A stretch of 64,000 nucleotides of DNA from Sporomusaceae bacterium FL31 (GTDB taxonomy: Bacteria; Bacillota; Negativicutes; DSM-1736; Dendrosporobacteraceae), in contig BIFV01000021.1 of NCBI GenBank assembly GCA_003990955.1, positions 23,704-87,703 on the forward strand. Reading direction: 5' to 3'. Positions within the stretch are counted from its first letter, which is position 1. Each line of letters begins with the position of its first letter. The notes beneath the pieces are model-generated. The model did no database searches. It had not been told where the DNA came from and saw nothing but the letters and a program-made list of their open reading frames with translations. Below, in pieces: positions 31,415-39,302 of this stretch. The position numbers and the translations under genes were made by a program.

Positions 31415-31534
31415 TTAGTTTAATTTTCTACGGTTACGTGCTACTGTTAGCTGGGATTTATAATAATAGACAACACCCGTTATTGCCACGACAGCAGTCG
31501 TAAATAAGGCTACACAGCACATGTGATCATGCAT
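31415..31534 (-). CDS. small single-span membrane protein, 39 aa
   Basis: On the minus strand ATG at 31534 has GGAGG 8 bases upstream and the frame stops at 31415. The product is MHDHMCCVALFTTAVVAITG followed by VVYYYKSQLTVARNRRKLN: one membrane helix and a basic tail, with a His/Cys start. A minus-strand terminator lies downstream. Family unknown. Confidence 0.6.
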   Translation of the reverse strand: MHDHMCCVALFTTAVVAITGVVYYYKSQLTVARNRRKLN

Positions 31535-31724
31535 AACGAAACCTCCATTGCTTTAATATGTTAACTAATACAATATATTCAATGTTGCTACACGATGTTA
31601 ACTGGTGATAAGTGCATATCGAGATTGACAATATGATTTCGTTATTTTGTAGGGTGATTGTTGTTGAACTGAATGTTGATCGTTGACGTAAATGGTATTA
31701 ATTTGTTATAATGACAACAATTTG

Positions 31725-31925
31725 ATAGTGAATATGGTTAAGGTGCCTTCGATTTATGGAGGATAATAGGGAAGTCAAGGTGTAAAATGAGGAGTTTTAT
31801 GCTGTAGCGCGGTCCCGCCACTGTACCGGCAAGACACTGCAGTGCCACTCGTTAGGGGAAGGCGCAGTTGTCAATGAGCCGGGAGCCAGGAGACCTGCCT
31901 TTACCGTCATTACAGGCCTTCGAGG
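31725..31925 (+). ncRNA. cobalamin riboswitch
   Basis: The block order is typical: GGTGCC, AATAGGGAAG, GCTGTAGCGCGGTCCCGCCACTG, GGGGAAGGCGC, and AGCCGGGAGCCAGGAGACCTGCC (B12 box). It stands about 115 bases ahead of the cobT pair, so adenosylcobalamin or a related cobamide should repress them. Borders are approximate. Confidence 0.95.
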
Positions 31926-32041
31926 AGAGGTGGAGTAATACACAAAGGGGAAGTTCTTGACTTTTTTTGTATTATTACAGAAAAGTCTTTTTTATTTATT
32001 TGAACTATATCAACAGCCAGTTCAGAATAATGGAGGGCGCA

Positions 32042-33100
32042 ATGAGTTTATTAGATAATGCTTTAGCAAAAATTACTCCTTTAAATCCGGCTATTATGGC
32101 CGAAGTACAAAAACGGCTGGACAGCTTGACCAAGCCGGTTGGTAGCTTAGGACGATTAGAAAAAATGGTGCGGCAATATTCCGGAATTACAGAACAGGTT
32201 AAGCCGGAAATACCACGGAGTTGTATGGTGGTAACATCGGCGGATCACGGGGTTGCCAAACATGGAATTAGTGCTTATCCGATTGAAACAACTATTCACA
32301 TGACTGCAAACTATCTGGTAGCAAAAGGTGCAAGTGCCAATGCATTTGCCAACTTTGCTGGTTCTGATATGCTTGTGGCTGACATGGGGGTAGCGGGTGA
32401 TTTATCGGGCGTTCCTGGTTTATGGCACCGTAAGATTGCTTATGGGACACAGGATTTTACTGAAGGACCGGCCATGACTCGTGAACAGGCCATTCAAGCT
32501 ATTGAAACCGGAATTGAAATAGTCAATGACAGGGTAGCAAAAGGCTATACTTGTTTTAGCCTTGGAGAAATGGGAATAGGAAATACTACAGCCAGTGCAG
32601 CAATTGTAGCAGCCTTTACTGGATTGAGTCCTGAAAAGGTTACCGGCCGGGGAACTGGTATATCAGATAGCCGTATGAAGGTTAAGATTGAAACTGTTCG
32701 CAAAGGACTTGCCCTAAATCAGCCCAATAAGGAAGACGGCATTGATGTTTTAGCAAAAGTCGGCGGTTTTGAGATCGGTGCCTTGGCGGGTGTTGTGCTG
32801 GGAGCTGCGGCTAACCGATGCGCGGTTGTCATTGATGGTTTGAATACCACTGCGGCAGCGTTAATTGCTCACGCAGTTCACCCACTAAGCCGTGAGTACA
32901 TGTTTGCTTCGCATTTGTCAGGGGAACCGGCTCATATTATTGCCTTAAATCATTTAAATCTCAAGGCTTGTTTAGATATGGGGGTGCGACTGGGTGAAGC
33001 GATTGGGGCCTCTATTGTTGTTGATATGTTAAGCGTTTCGATCAATATGTTCAATAATATGGCCACGTTCGAGAAGGCCGGAGTTTCTGAACGGCTATAG
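32042..33100 (+). CDS. cobT: CobT paralogue 1 (ArsA/ArsB-like lower-ligand phosphoribosyltransferase subunit)
   Basis: ATG 32042 follows GGAGGG; upstream in-frame starts have no site. The 352-residue product is a full-length CobT: SLTKPVGSLGRLE, GEMGIGNTTASAAIVAAFTG, GRGTGISD, and a C-terminal RLGEAIGAS with the Glu (about 319) that corresponds to catalytic Glu317 of the Salmonella enzyme. CobT moves phosphoribose from nicotinate mononucleotide to the lower base of cobamides. The usual GEG-GAA around the Glu is changed to GEAIGAS. Two adjacent, diverged copies behind a B12 riboswitch match Sporomusa arsAB, whose heterodimer activates phenol and p-cresol. That specificity is inference. Confidence 0.9.
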   Translation: MSLLDNALAKITPLNPAIMAEVQKRLDSLTKPVGSLGRLEKMVRQYSGITEQVKPEIPRSCMVVTSADHGVAKHGISAYPIETTIHMTANYLVAKGASANAFANFAGSDMLVADMGVAGDLSGVPGLWHRKIAYGTQDFTEGPAMTREQAIQAIETGIEIVNDRVAKGYTCFSLGEMGIGNTTASAAIVAAFTGLSPEKVTGRGTGISDSRMKVKIETVRKGLALNQPNKEDGIDVLAKVGGFEIGALAGVVLGAAANRCAVVIDGLNTTAAALIAHAVHPLSREYMFASHLSGEPAHIIALNHLNLKACLDMGVRLGEAIGASIVVDMLSVSINMFNNMATFEKAGVSERL

Positions 33101-33127
33101 TGGAACCCAACTTGAGGAGGCATAAAT

Positions 33128-34219
33128 ATGTTTGATGATATAAATTCTTTGATCAAGCCGTTAGATTTGGCAGCAATGGAGAAGTGCCAACTGCGACTGG
33201 ATAATCTGACTAAGCCACTGGGCAGCCTGCATTCTTTCGAACATTTAGCACTGCAAATGGCTGGAATAACCGGGAATGCTCGACCGCAAAATTTAAAGAA
33301 GAGTATTATTTTAATGGCTGGCGATCATGGTGTTGCAGCCGAAGGCGTCAGTGCCTATCCCCAAGAAGTTACTGCGCAGATGGTTGATAATTTCTGCAAT
33401 GGCGGTGCGGCAATTAATGTCTTTGCTCAGCATGTTGATGCGGAGCTAGTATTAGTTGACATGGGGGTTGCGGCTGACCTATCTAACTATGCGCAAATTT
33501 ATCATAAGAAAATTGCATATGGCACGAATAATATTGCAAAAGGCCCTGCTATGACTCGCGAACAAGCAAAGCAGGCTGTCGAAGCGGGTATGGAAATCGC
33601 AAGCAATGAGATTGCTAAAGGAGTCAGGGTTTTAGGTCTTGGTGAAATGGGAATTGCCAATACAACTTCCAGTACGGCCATTATTTCCTGTTATGCCCAA
33701 GAAAGTGTGGCGACACTGGCCGGACATGGTACTGGCATTTCCGAAGAAGAACTCCATAAAAAAGTTCGAGTTATCCAAACGGCTTTAGAGGTCAATCATC
33801 CTGATCGGGAAGATCCTATGGGTGTATTGAGTTCGCTTGGCGGGTTTGAAATTGCCGGTTTGGTTGGGGTTATACTAGGAGCTGCCGCAGGTGGTGCGGC
33901 CGTTGTAGTAGATGGTTTGATTACCAGTGCGGCGGCATTGCTTGCAGTGAAAATTGCGCCTCAAGTGAAGGCGTTTCTGATCGGTTCACATTATTCGGTT
34001 GAGCCTGCACATAAAATTGCACTTGATTTGATTGGTGTTCCTGCCTATTTGCATTTGGATATGCGCTTAGGTGAAGGTACTGGCGCAGCGCTGGGGATGT
34101 CACTGATTAATGCTTCCTTACATGTCATTAACGATATGAAAACGTTTGGTGAAGCCGAAGTGGCTGTCGCCCAAGATGGTCCTGGTGCACTGAAACAAAG
34201 TAAAGATGTTAAAGATTAG
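33128..34219 (+). CDS. cobT: CobT paralogue 2 (ArsA/ArsB-like partner)
   Basis: The gene lies 27 bases after the first paralogue, with GAGGAGG 7 bases before ATG 33128. The 363-residue product shares the plan (NLTKPLGSLHSFE, GEMGIANTTSSTAI, GHGTGISEEEL). It keeps the standard RLGEGTGAA with catalytic-position Glu near 316. It has an extra polar C-terminal tail of about 20 residues (AVAQDGPGALKQSKDVKD). The pair differ clearly in sequence, so they are old paralogues rather than a fresh duplication. They probably form one enzyme, as ArsAB does. Confidence 0.9.
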   Translation: MFDDINSLIKPLDLAAMEKCQLRLDNLTKPLGSLHSFEHLALQMAGITGNARPQNLKKSIILMAGDHGVAAEGVSAYPQEVTAQMVDNFCNGGAAINVFAQHVDAELVLVDMGVAADLSNYAQIYHKKIAYGTNNIAKGPAMTREQAKQAVEAGMEIASNEIAKGVRVLGLGEMGIANTTSSTAIISCYAQESVATLAGHGTGISEEELHKKVRVIQTALEVNHPDREDPMGVLSSLGGFEIAGLVGVILGAAAGGAAVVVDGLITSAAALLAVKIAPQVKAFLIGSHYSVEPAHKIALDLIGVPAYLHLDMRLGEGTGAALGMSLINASLHVINDMKTFGEAEVAVAQDGPGALKQSKDVKD

Positions 34220-34228
34220 TTGAATTTA

Positions 34229-34262
34229 GAGAGGCAGCGTTATAGCTAGCCTCTTTTTTAAT
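34229..34262 (+). terminator. terminator after the cobT pair
   Basis: Stem AGAGGCAGC/GCTAGCCTCT (one bulged base) with a 6-base loop, then TTTTTTAATT. Confidence 0.85.
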
Positions 34263-34347
34263 TAAAACTTTTTTAAAAATCTTCATGAGATATTCACAAA
34301 GTTATTGTATAGTAGCATTACAATCTATGAGGAAAGGATTTGATTTG

Positions 34348-34737
34348 ATGAAGAAGAAAGTAGCTGCTTTAGTTGTTGGAGGATTGCTAAGCATTTCAGC
34401 ATTTGGCTATAGTTCTTATGCTGCAGAAAAGCTTGATGACCAAAAGGCTGTACATGGCAGTATGATGAATGGTGCGCATGGAGATATGGCTAATATGATG
34501 AAGGACCCGGAGATGCAAAAGAAATGTATTGAAATGATGAAATCACCAGAGATGCAAGCTATGATGGCTAATATGTTGAAAACTCCGGAAATGCAAGGAG
34601 TAGTAAAGCAAATGATGCAAAATGACCCAGAGCTTCACACTATTATGCAGGACTTGGTTAATTCTGTTGATATGAATGATCATGCTGCGGCAGGAAGCAC
34701 CGCTAATTCAATGAATCACGGCAGTCATCATCAGTAA
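34348..34737 (+). CDS. secreted Met-rich repeat protein, 129 aa
   Basis: ATG 34348 follows AGGAAAGG. A signal peptide (KKKVAALVVGGLLSISAFGYSS, cut near YAA) precedes a Met/His-rich mature part. The motif MM-K-x-PEMQ recurs: MMKDPEMQ, MMKSPEMQ, MLKTPEMQ, MMQNDPEL. The C-terminus is His-rich (NHGSHHQ). Met- and His-rich secreted proteins often bind copper or silver, so a metal role is a fair guess. I do not recognise the family beyond that. Confidence 0.7.
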   Translation: MKKKVAALVVGGLLSISAFGYSSYAAEKLDDQKAVHGSMMNGAHGDMANMMKDPEMQKKCIEMMKSPEMQAMMANMLKTPEMQGVVKQMMQNDPELHTIMQDLVNSVDMNDHAAAGSTANSMNHGSHHQ

Positions 34738-34749
34738 ACTATCAAGACT

Positions 34750-34801
34750 ATAAGGAAATCCCCAATTTGGCAGGCAACTGCAAAATTGGGGATTTCCTTA
34801 T
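34750..34801 (+). terminator. long perfect hairpin after the Met-rich gene
   Basis: A 19-bp perfect stem, 34750-34768 with 34783-34801, has a 14-base loop. Only AATCTT follows, so the T-run is poor; it may act as a bidirectional terminator or an RNA-stabilising stem. Confidence 0.6.
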
Positions 34802-34886
34802 AATCTTAAACGGTGTCAAACGGTTTTTGAGGCGCATAGTATAAATTAGCCTACCAACTACTTACTTACTAAAGGAGGAAGATATT

Positions 34887-34997
34887 ATGGGCTTTGGTGG
34901 TTTTGGCGGTCGAGATAATAATTGCGTATGGATCATTATTATCATTATTATTCTATTATTCTTCTTCTGTGATGACGATTGTTCTGTCACATGCTAA
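34887..34997 (+). CDS. YjcZ-like small membrane peptide, 36 aa
   Basis: ATG 34887 has AAAGGAGG 10 bases upstream. The product is MGFGGFGGRDNNCVW, a run of isoleucines and leucines, then FFFCDDDCSVTC. This Gly-rich start, single hydrophobic helix and short tail match the YjcZ/YjcZ-like sporulation peptides of Firmicutes. A second, shorter copy lies at 60564. Its tail has three cysteines and an Asp cluster. Confidence 0.72.
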   Translation: MGFGGFGGRDNNCVWIIIIIIILLFFFCDDDCSVTC

Positions 34998-35033
34998 AAT
35001 CCTCGGTTTATATGCTGAATACTTGGTTTGAAT

Positions 35034-35066
35034 AAAAAGCTGCTACTTCATGTAGCGGCTTTTTAC
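35034..35066 (+). terminator. intrinsic terminator
   Basis: Stem AAAAAGC-GCTAC with GTAGC-GCTTTTT (one mismatch) follows the YjcZ-like gene. Confidence 0.85.
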
Positions 35067-35254
35067 TGTAATTGGATTTCATTCAGCCCACCTGGAATAT
35101 TCATGATAGGGAATCTGAATTGAGCAATATAGTTAAATAATAGGCTATTAAATTCGGATTATGGTTACAGGATTTCAGTAATTTATTACGGAAACAATAA
35201 TAAGATAAGACTGTGATCAAATGAGTTGCTATAGACGGACAAGGAGGATAAGCT

Positions 35255-36070
35255 GTGAAGGAATATGAGAAGATCAATCAGCTATATCAATTAATTGAAA
35301 CTCGTACAGCGGCAGATTTGCCTGGACCCTATAAGGTAGGCGTGGATCTTGGTACAGCCGATGTGGTATTAGTAGTGACTGATCATGAGGGGAATCCAGT
35401 TGCAGGCAGTATGCGATGGGCTTCGGTTGTTAAGGATGGCTTGGTCGTTGATTTCCGTGGTGCAACTACGATTGTTGAAGAACTTAAATATGAAGTTGAA
35501 GAAATCTTGGGAATTGAATTGGATAAAGGTGCAACCGCCATTCCTCCAGGGACGGTAGGGCGTAATGCATTAGCTTGCAGCCATGTCATTGCAGGGGCTG
35601 GATTGGATCCTGTTTGTCAGGTAGACGAACCTGTGGCAGCAGCAAAAGCCTTGAATATAACCCATGGTATTGTTGTGGATATTGGGGGCGGGACTACCGG
35701 AATAGCTGTGTTGAAAAACGGTGAACTGGTTTTTACTGCCGATGAACCGACTGGTGGTACTCATGTTTCGTTGGTATTGGCTGGTGCGTATAAAATATCA
35801 TTTGAAGAAGCGGAGCAGCTGAAAAAAGATCCGCGAAATCATCGTCAGATTATGCCTGTCATTTTGCCGGTTATCGAAAAGATGGCTACCATTGTTAAGA
35901 ATATGTTGTCCGGCTGCGATGAATATGATGACTATCCTGTTTATGTAGTTGGTGGAACTGCTTATTTAACGGGTTTTGGAATTGAATTCAGCAAAGCTTT
36001 CGGTCGTGAGGTCTTTGTTCCACCCCATCCGTTATTAGTAACCCCTTTAGGCATTGCTATGTTTGGCTAA
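35255..36070 (+). CDS. eutJ: EutJ-like actin-fold (Hsp70/FtsA superfamily) protein, orphan
   Basis: GTG 35255 follows AAGGAGG. The 271-residue product has the ATPase-fold signatures: KVGVDLGTADVVLVV (phosphate 1) near 28, GIVVDIGGGTTGIAVL (phosphate 2) near 143, and YVVGGTAYLTG (adenosine) near 235. The whole length matches EutJ, a putative chaperone of ethanolamine microcompartments. No other eut or microcompartment gene is nearby, so its partner here is unknown. It forms its own transcription unit. Confidence 0.85.
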   Translation: MKEYEKINQLYQLIETRTAADLPGPYKVGVDLGTADVVLVVTDHEGNPVAGSMRWASVVKDGLVVDFRGATTIVEELKYEVEEILGIELDKGATAIPPGTVGRNALACSHVIAGAGLDPVCQVDEPVAAAKALNITHGIVVDIGGGTTGIAVLKNGELVFTADEPTGGTHVSLVLAGAYKISFEEAEQLKKDPRNHRQIMPVILPVIEKMATIVKNMLSGCDEYDDYPVYVVGGTAYLTGFGIEFSKAFGREVFVPPHPLLVTPLGIAMFG

Positions 36071-36239
36071 ATAAAGTACAAGTATTGATGGTATAAAAAG
36101 CCATTGATACTTGTTTTAATTTTTCCTGATTATTATCAATGTGAATGTTCGTGTTATTTTTAAAGACTGCCAGATGTTGTACTATTCTTGTACAGTCCTG
36201 CCATAAATTTAGAATAAAACAATTATTGGGGGACCACAG

Positions 36240-37529
36240 ATGAGAGCTCTAATAGCAGTCTTTTTAGTTTGCCTAATGACGTTCCCTGCATATGCAGCAC
36301 AGAAGGTGCTAGACCGGGTAGAAACCAGTGATCAGATTATTGCCGTAACAGTTGAAGGCATTCATGATAAAGGTGCCTTGGAAGAATTGACCACTATTTG
36401 TCTGCAGGAAAAGATCAGTGCAAGTATTTTTAGTACTGAGCAATTTATTACCGATAATGCTGCGCTGATCAGCCGCACTCAGACGATTGGATTGGAGTTT
36501 GGCATTTTAGAGAATACAAATCATGATTGGGTTAGGCTGACAAAAGAAGAAATTGTCCAGCGACTGCAGAAAGCTGATGCTGCAATAAAGAGCGTTACGG
36601 GGAAAGCGAATAAGTTTGTTCGTTTTCAAAACCATGAGCTTGAACAGCATTTTGTACAAGCCAGTGCTGCAGATAATTTGAGTTATACCATAATACGAGG
36701 AATTGATGCAACTGTGTGGTCGGTAAGTGCCGACTTATCAGCAATCGAGAAGACCATGACTACATTGAAGCCTGGAGATATTATCAATATTAATATGTTA
36801 CAAAAGCCTGCTAAAGGGGTGCTTTTGCAACTTATCCGAAGTGCAAAAGCAAGAGGCTACAAAATTGTAACAGTAAGTGAGTTGTTGTCGGCAATCCGGG
36901 AACCTGCTGAGATAAAGCCAGCTCCAAAAGCGTATTCGGTGATACGCCGTATTAATAAGCCTTTGCAGCCAACCGTTTTTCTTACTTTCGATGACAGTGG
37001 AAATGAACGTCAGATTGAAGAATTATTAAATGTTTTACAAGATAATCAGGTGAAAAGTACTTTTTTTCTTACCGGCAACTGGGTTTATCGAAGCCCAGAA
37101 CTAGTACGGCGAATCGCCAAAGCAGGGCACGAAATCGCCAATCACAGTTTTTCGCATACTTCGTTTATACAGTTAAGTAATGATGAGATGATCAATGAAA
37201 TTAAAGCAACAGAAAATGCTGTGCTTGAGGTTACAGGCAAGCCATTACTTAAGTATTTTCGTCCTCCTTACGGAGAGTATAATGGGGCAGTTGATGATGT
37301 CTTAAAGCAATTGGGTTATGAAGCCTTAATTTTGTGGGATGTTGATACTCGTGACTGGAGTGGCTTAAGCGCCGCAAGTATTATTGAAGAGATTCGTAGT
37401 CATGTTGCCAATGGTTCAATTATTTTGTTTCATATTCATGGTGCCAATACGGCTTTGGCATTAGCCAAAATCATTCCAGAATTAAAAGAACAGGGATATA
37501 TTCTGGATAGACTGAGCAGTGCTTTATAA
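36240..37529 (+). CDS. secreted polysaccharide deacetylase with a degenerate first domain
   Basis: ATG 36240 follows GGGGG. Residues 1-20 form a signal peptide ending AYAA. Residues 240-429 are a NodB domain: TFDDSG, HSFSH with the metal-binding histidines, RPPYGEYN, and WDVDTRDW. The last motif is LFHIHG. Residues 25-215 look like a second NodB copy with lost motifs (VTVEGIHD in place of TFDD, no HxxxH). The active domain would deacetylate peptidoglycan or another wall sugar. The first copy is probably structural or binding; that is inference. Confidence 0.86.
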   Translation: MRALIAVFLVCLMTFPAYAAQKVLDRVETSDQIIAVTVEGIHDKGALEELTTICLQEKISASIFSTEQFITDNAALISRTQTIGLEFGILENTNHDWVRLTKEEIVQRLQKADAAIKSVTGKANKFVRFQNHELEQHFVQASAADNLSYTIIRGIDATVWSVSADLSAIEKTMTTLKPGDIININMLQKPAKGVLLQLIRSAKARGYKIVTVSELLSAIREPAEIKPAPKAYSVIRRINKPLQPTVFLTFDDSGNERQIEELLNVLQDNQVKSTFFLTGNWVYRSPELVRRIAKAGHEIANHSFSHTSFIQLSNDEMINEIKATENAVLEVTGKPLLKYFRPPYGEYNGAVDDVLKQLGYEALILWDVDTRDWSGLSAASIIEEIRSHVANGSIILFHIHGANTALALAKIIPELKEQGYILDRLSSAL

Positions 37530-37605
37530 TGGGCGATGAGTTGTAAATTTTATTAGTGAAGGAATAGGACTATCAACAAGGCTGGAGAATTATATTCCAA
37601 AAGAA

Positions 37606-37944
37606 ATGTTAGGGGCGATTGATGTGTACAGTTTTCTGTTAACTGATGATGAACAGATCTTAAAAAAAGATTTGGCCAATTTATACTGTGATGGCGAAGC
37701 TTTTAACGGGGCGTTATATCTAACCAATGATCGTATTGTCTTTGTGGGTTATATCCTGGATATTAATAATAAATATCTTGAAGAAATACCTCTAACGCAT
37801 GTGCAAGAGCTAAAGCAGGAAAAAACCTTTTTTTTCATTCCCAATGTATTAGTGATAACAACCATCAAGGAACGGATTCTAAAGTTTGTCGTAAATCGCC
37901 GAAGTGAGTGGTACTCGAACATTCTTGAACAAATCAATAAATAA
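37606..37944 (+). CDS. GRAM-domain-like protein, 112 aa or slightly longer
   Basis: The sequence DEQILKKDLANLYCDGEAF then GALYLTNDRIVFVGYI and FFIPNVLVITTIKERILKF fits a GRAM/PH-like domain; such domains bind lipids or proteins. The ATG at 37606 is 18 bases from the only good site (GGAG, 37584-37587). The frame stays open upstream, reading LENYIPKE, and an ATT at 37594 lies 6 bases from that site. The true start is therefore uncertain. Confidence 0.65.
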   Translation: MLGAIDVYSFLLTDDEQILKKDLANLYCDGEAFNGALYLTNDRIVFVGYILDINNKYLEEIPLTHVQELKQEKTFFFIPNVLVITTIKERILKFVVNRRSEWYSNILEQINK

Positions 37945-37984
37945 TAAAAGCAGCAATCCATCAGGGTTGCTGCTTTTATTATTT
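37944..37984 (+). terminator. intrinsic terminator
   Basis: Stem AATAAAAGCAGCAA/TTGCTGCTTTTATT with an inner CC/GG pair, starting inside the stop codon of the GRAM-like gene. Confidence 0.88.
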
Positions 37985-38040
37985 ATTGGATTGTATGCAA
38001 TTGCAGTGCTAAACATATAATAAACAAGAAGGGAGTGAGG

Positions 38041-38946
38041 ATGGTGAAACTACTTTCCGTTGGATTGACTGACACAACAGATGAGGTGCGGTCGCGATTA
38101 CAGCATGATTGTATAAGTTTGACTCAGGAAGGCTTTCGCATCGCCATTGATGAAATAAATAAAGGGAATTATACCTTTCTCGGATGCAATGTCATTGAAG
38201 GAGAATTGTCATTCCGTAATTATGAAAGGATTAAGCATCTATTAAAAAATTATGTTGCTACTATTTTAGCCGAAATGATTGTAACCCATGAGGAAAAAAA
38301 GTTAATTAAAAGAATTGTTGATCATAATTATTACTATTTCAATGATTCGGAGCGTGAGACTATTTACCGGAATGCTCTGAATTTATTGGAGAGTACCAGC
38401 ATCCTTGAACCCTCGTTTAATTTTATGACTCGCCGGCAGAATATCTCGCTAAAAATTCTGGAATATCTAGATACACATCATGAGCTTGTTGTTGAAGGAT
38501 TTATTAATTTTAGATTAAAAGAGTATCGTGATAAGCTGACCGAGTTAGTTGAAAAAGCAGTGGATGACTTTATGATGGAAATTGAATATAAAGAGTTTAT
38601 CAGTGTTTTGCGCTATTTTGTTGATGTCCAGGATAGCCGTGTGGAAGAAGTGCACGTCGTTATTGATAAAGGCGGGAAATATAGAGTTCTTGATTCTAAA
38701 GGTAAAGCGGTTGCCAGTCAATATCTGGATAATTTCGCTTCTCAATGCAGCGGCGAAATCAATTATGAAGATTTGCTGATTACAGCATTAATTACTATTG
38801 CCCCTTATAATATTATTTTACACAATGCACCTGCTAATGCCAGCGGCGGAGTAGGCAGTATTGTTGAAACCATCAAGAATGTGTTTGAGGGGCGGGTTGT
38901 TGTTTGCAGCGGTTGTGAATTTTGTTTAGCCAGTCTTCAATCTTGA
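38041..38946 (+). CDS. ytxC: YtxC-like putative sporulation protein
   Basis: ATG 38041 has GGGAG 7 bases upstream; GTG 38035 overlaps that site. The 301-residue product matches YtxC in length and features: KRIVDHNYYYFNDSERETI, FMTRRQNISLKILEYL, EGFINFRLKEY, and the C-terminal PYNIILHNAP. In Bacillus ytxC also lies upstream of thrS. Its function in sporulation is not defined. It precedes the thrS T-box leader here. Confidence 0.88.
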   Translation: MVKLLSVGLTDTTDEVRSRLQHDCISLTQEGFRIAIDEINKGNYTFLGCNVIEGELSFRNYERIKHLLKNYVATILAEMIVTHEEKKLIKRIVDHNYYYFNDSERETIYRNALNLLESTSILEPSFNFMTRRQNISLKILEYLDTHHELVVEGFINFRLKEYRDKLTELVEKAVDDFMMEIEYKEFISVLRYFVDVQDSRVEEVHVVIDKGGKYRVLDSKGKAVASQYLDNFASQCSGEINYEDLLITALITIAPYNIILHNAPANASGGVGSIVETIKNVFEGRVVVCSGCEFCLASLQS

Positions 38947-38997
38947 CAGGGATTAAAGAGAATTATATAATAATTAAAACTAAAATATCATGAATAG

Positions 38998-39232
38998 TAA
39001 TGCAGAGGACACGATAATGGATGTTGGGCGCTTACAGAGAGAAATGCCATGGCTGCAAGCATTTTAACGCACAGGCTGTTATTACCACCTTTAAACTGCT
39101 TGGCTGAAATGAGTAAGCTTAGCCGGGGGCAACCTCGTTATCGAATTGAGATGGACTATTTTTAGTCAATCAGGGTGGAATCGCGGGTAGAACTCTCGTC
39201 CCTATTAGGGATGAGGGTTTTTTTGTTTTATT
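38998..39232 (+). ncRNA. T-box leader of thrS
   Basis: The T-box core AGGGTGGAATCGCGGG lies at 39169-39184, followed by a terminator stem (CTCGTCCCTATTAGGGATGAG) with a T-run (TTTTTTTG). A long structured upstream part holds stem I. The specifier is probably an ACC or similar Thr codon (one is in TTATTACCACC near 39078), but I did not resolve the loop. Uncharged tRNA-Thr would favour read-through. Confidence 0.92.
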
Positions 39233-39302
39233 ATTCAACAGGTACCAGTGCTTGCCAAATATAGGCAACGGTTGGGTTTCAATAATTAAGGAGGATGTAA
39301 AG

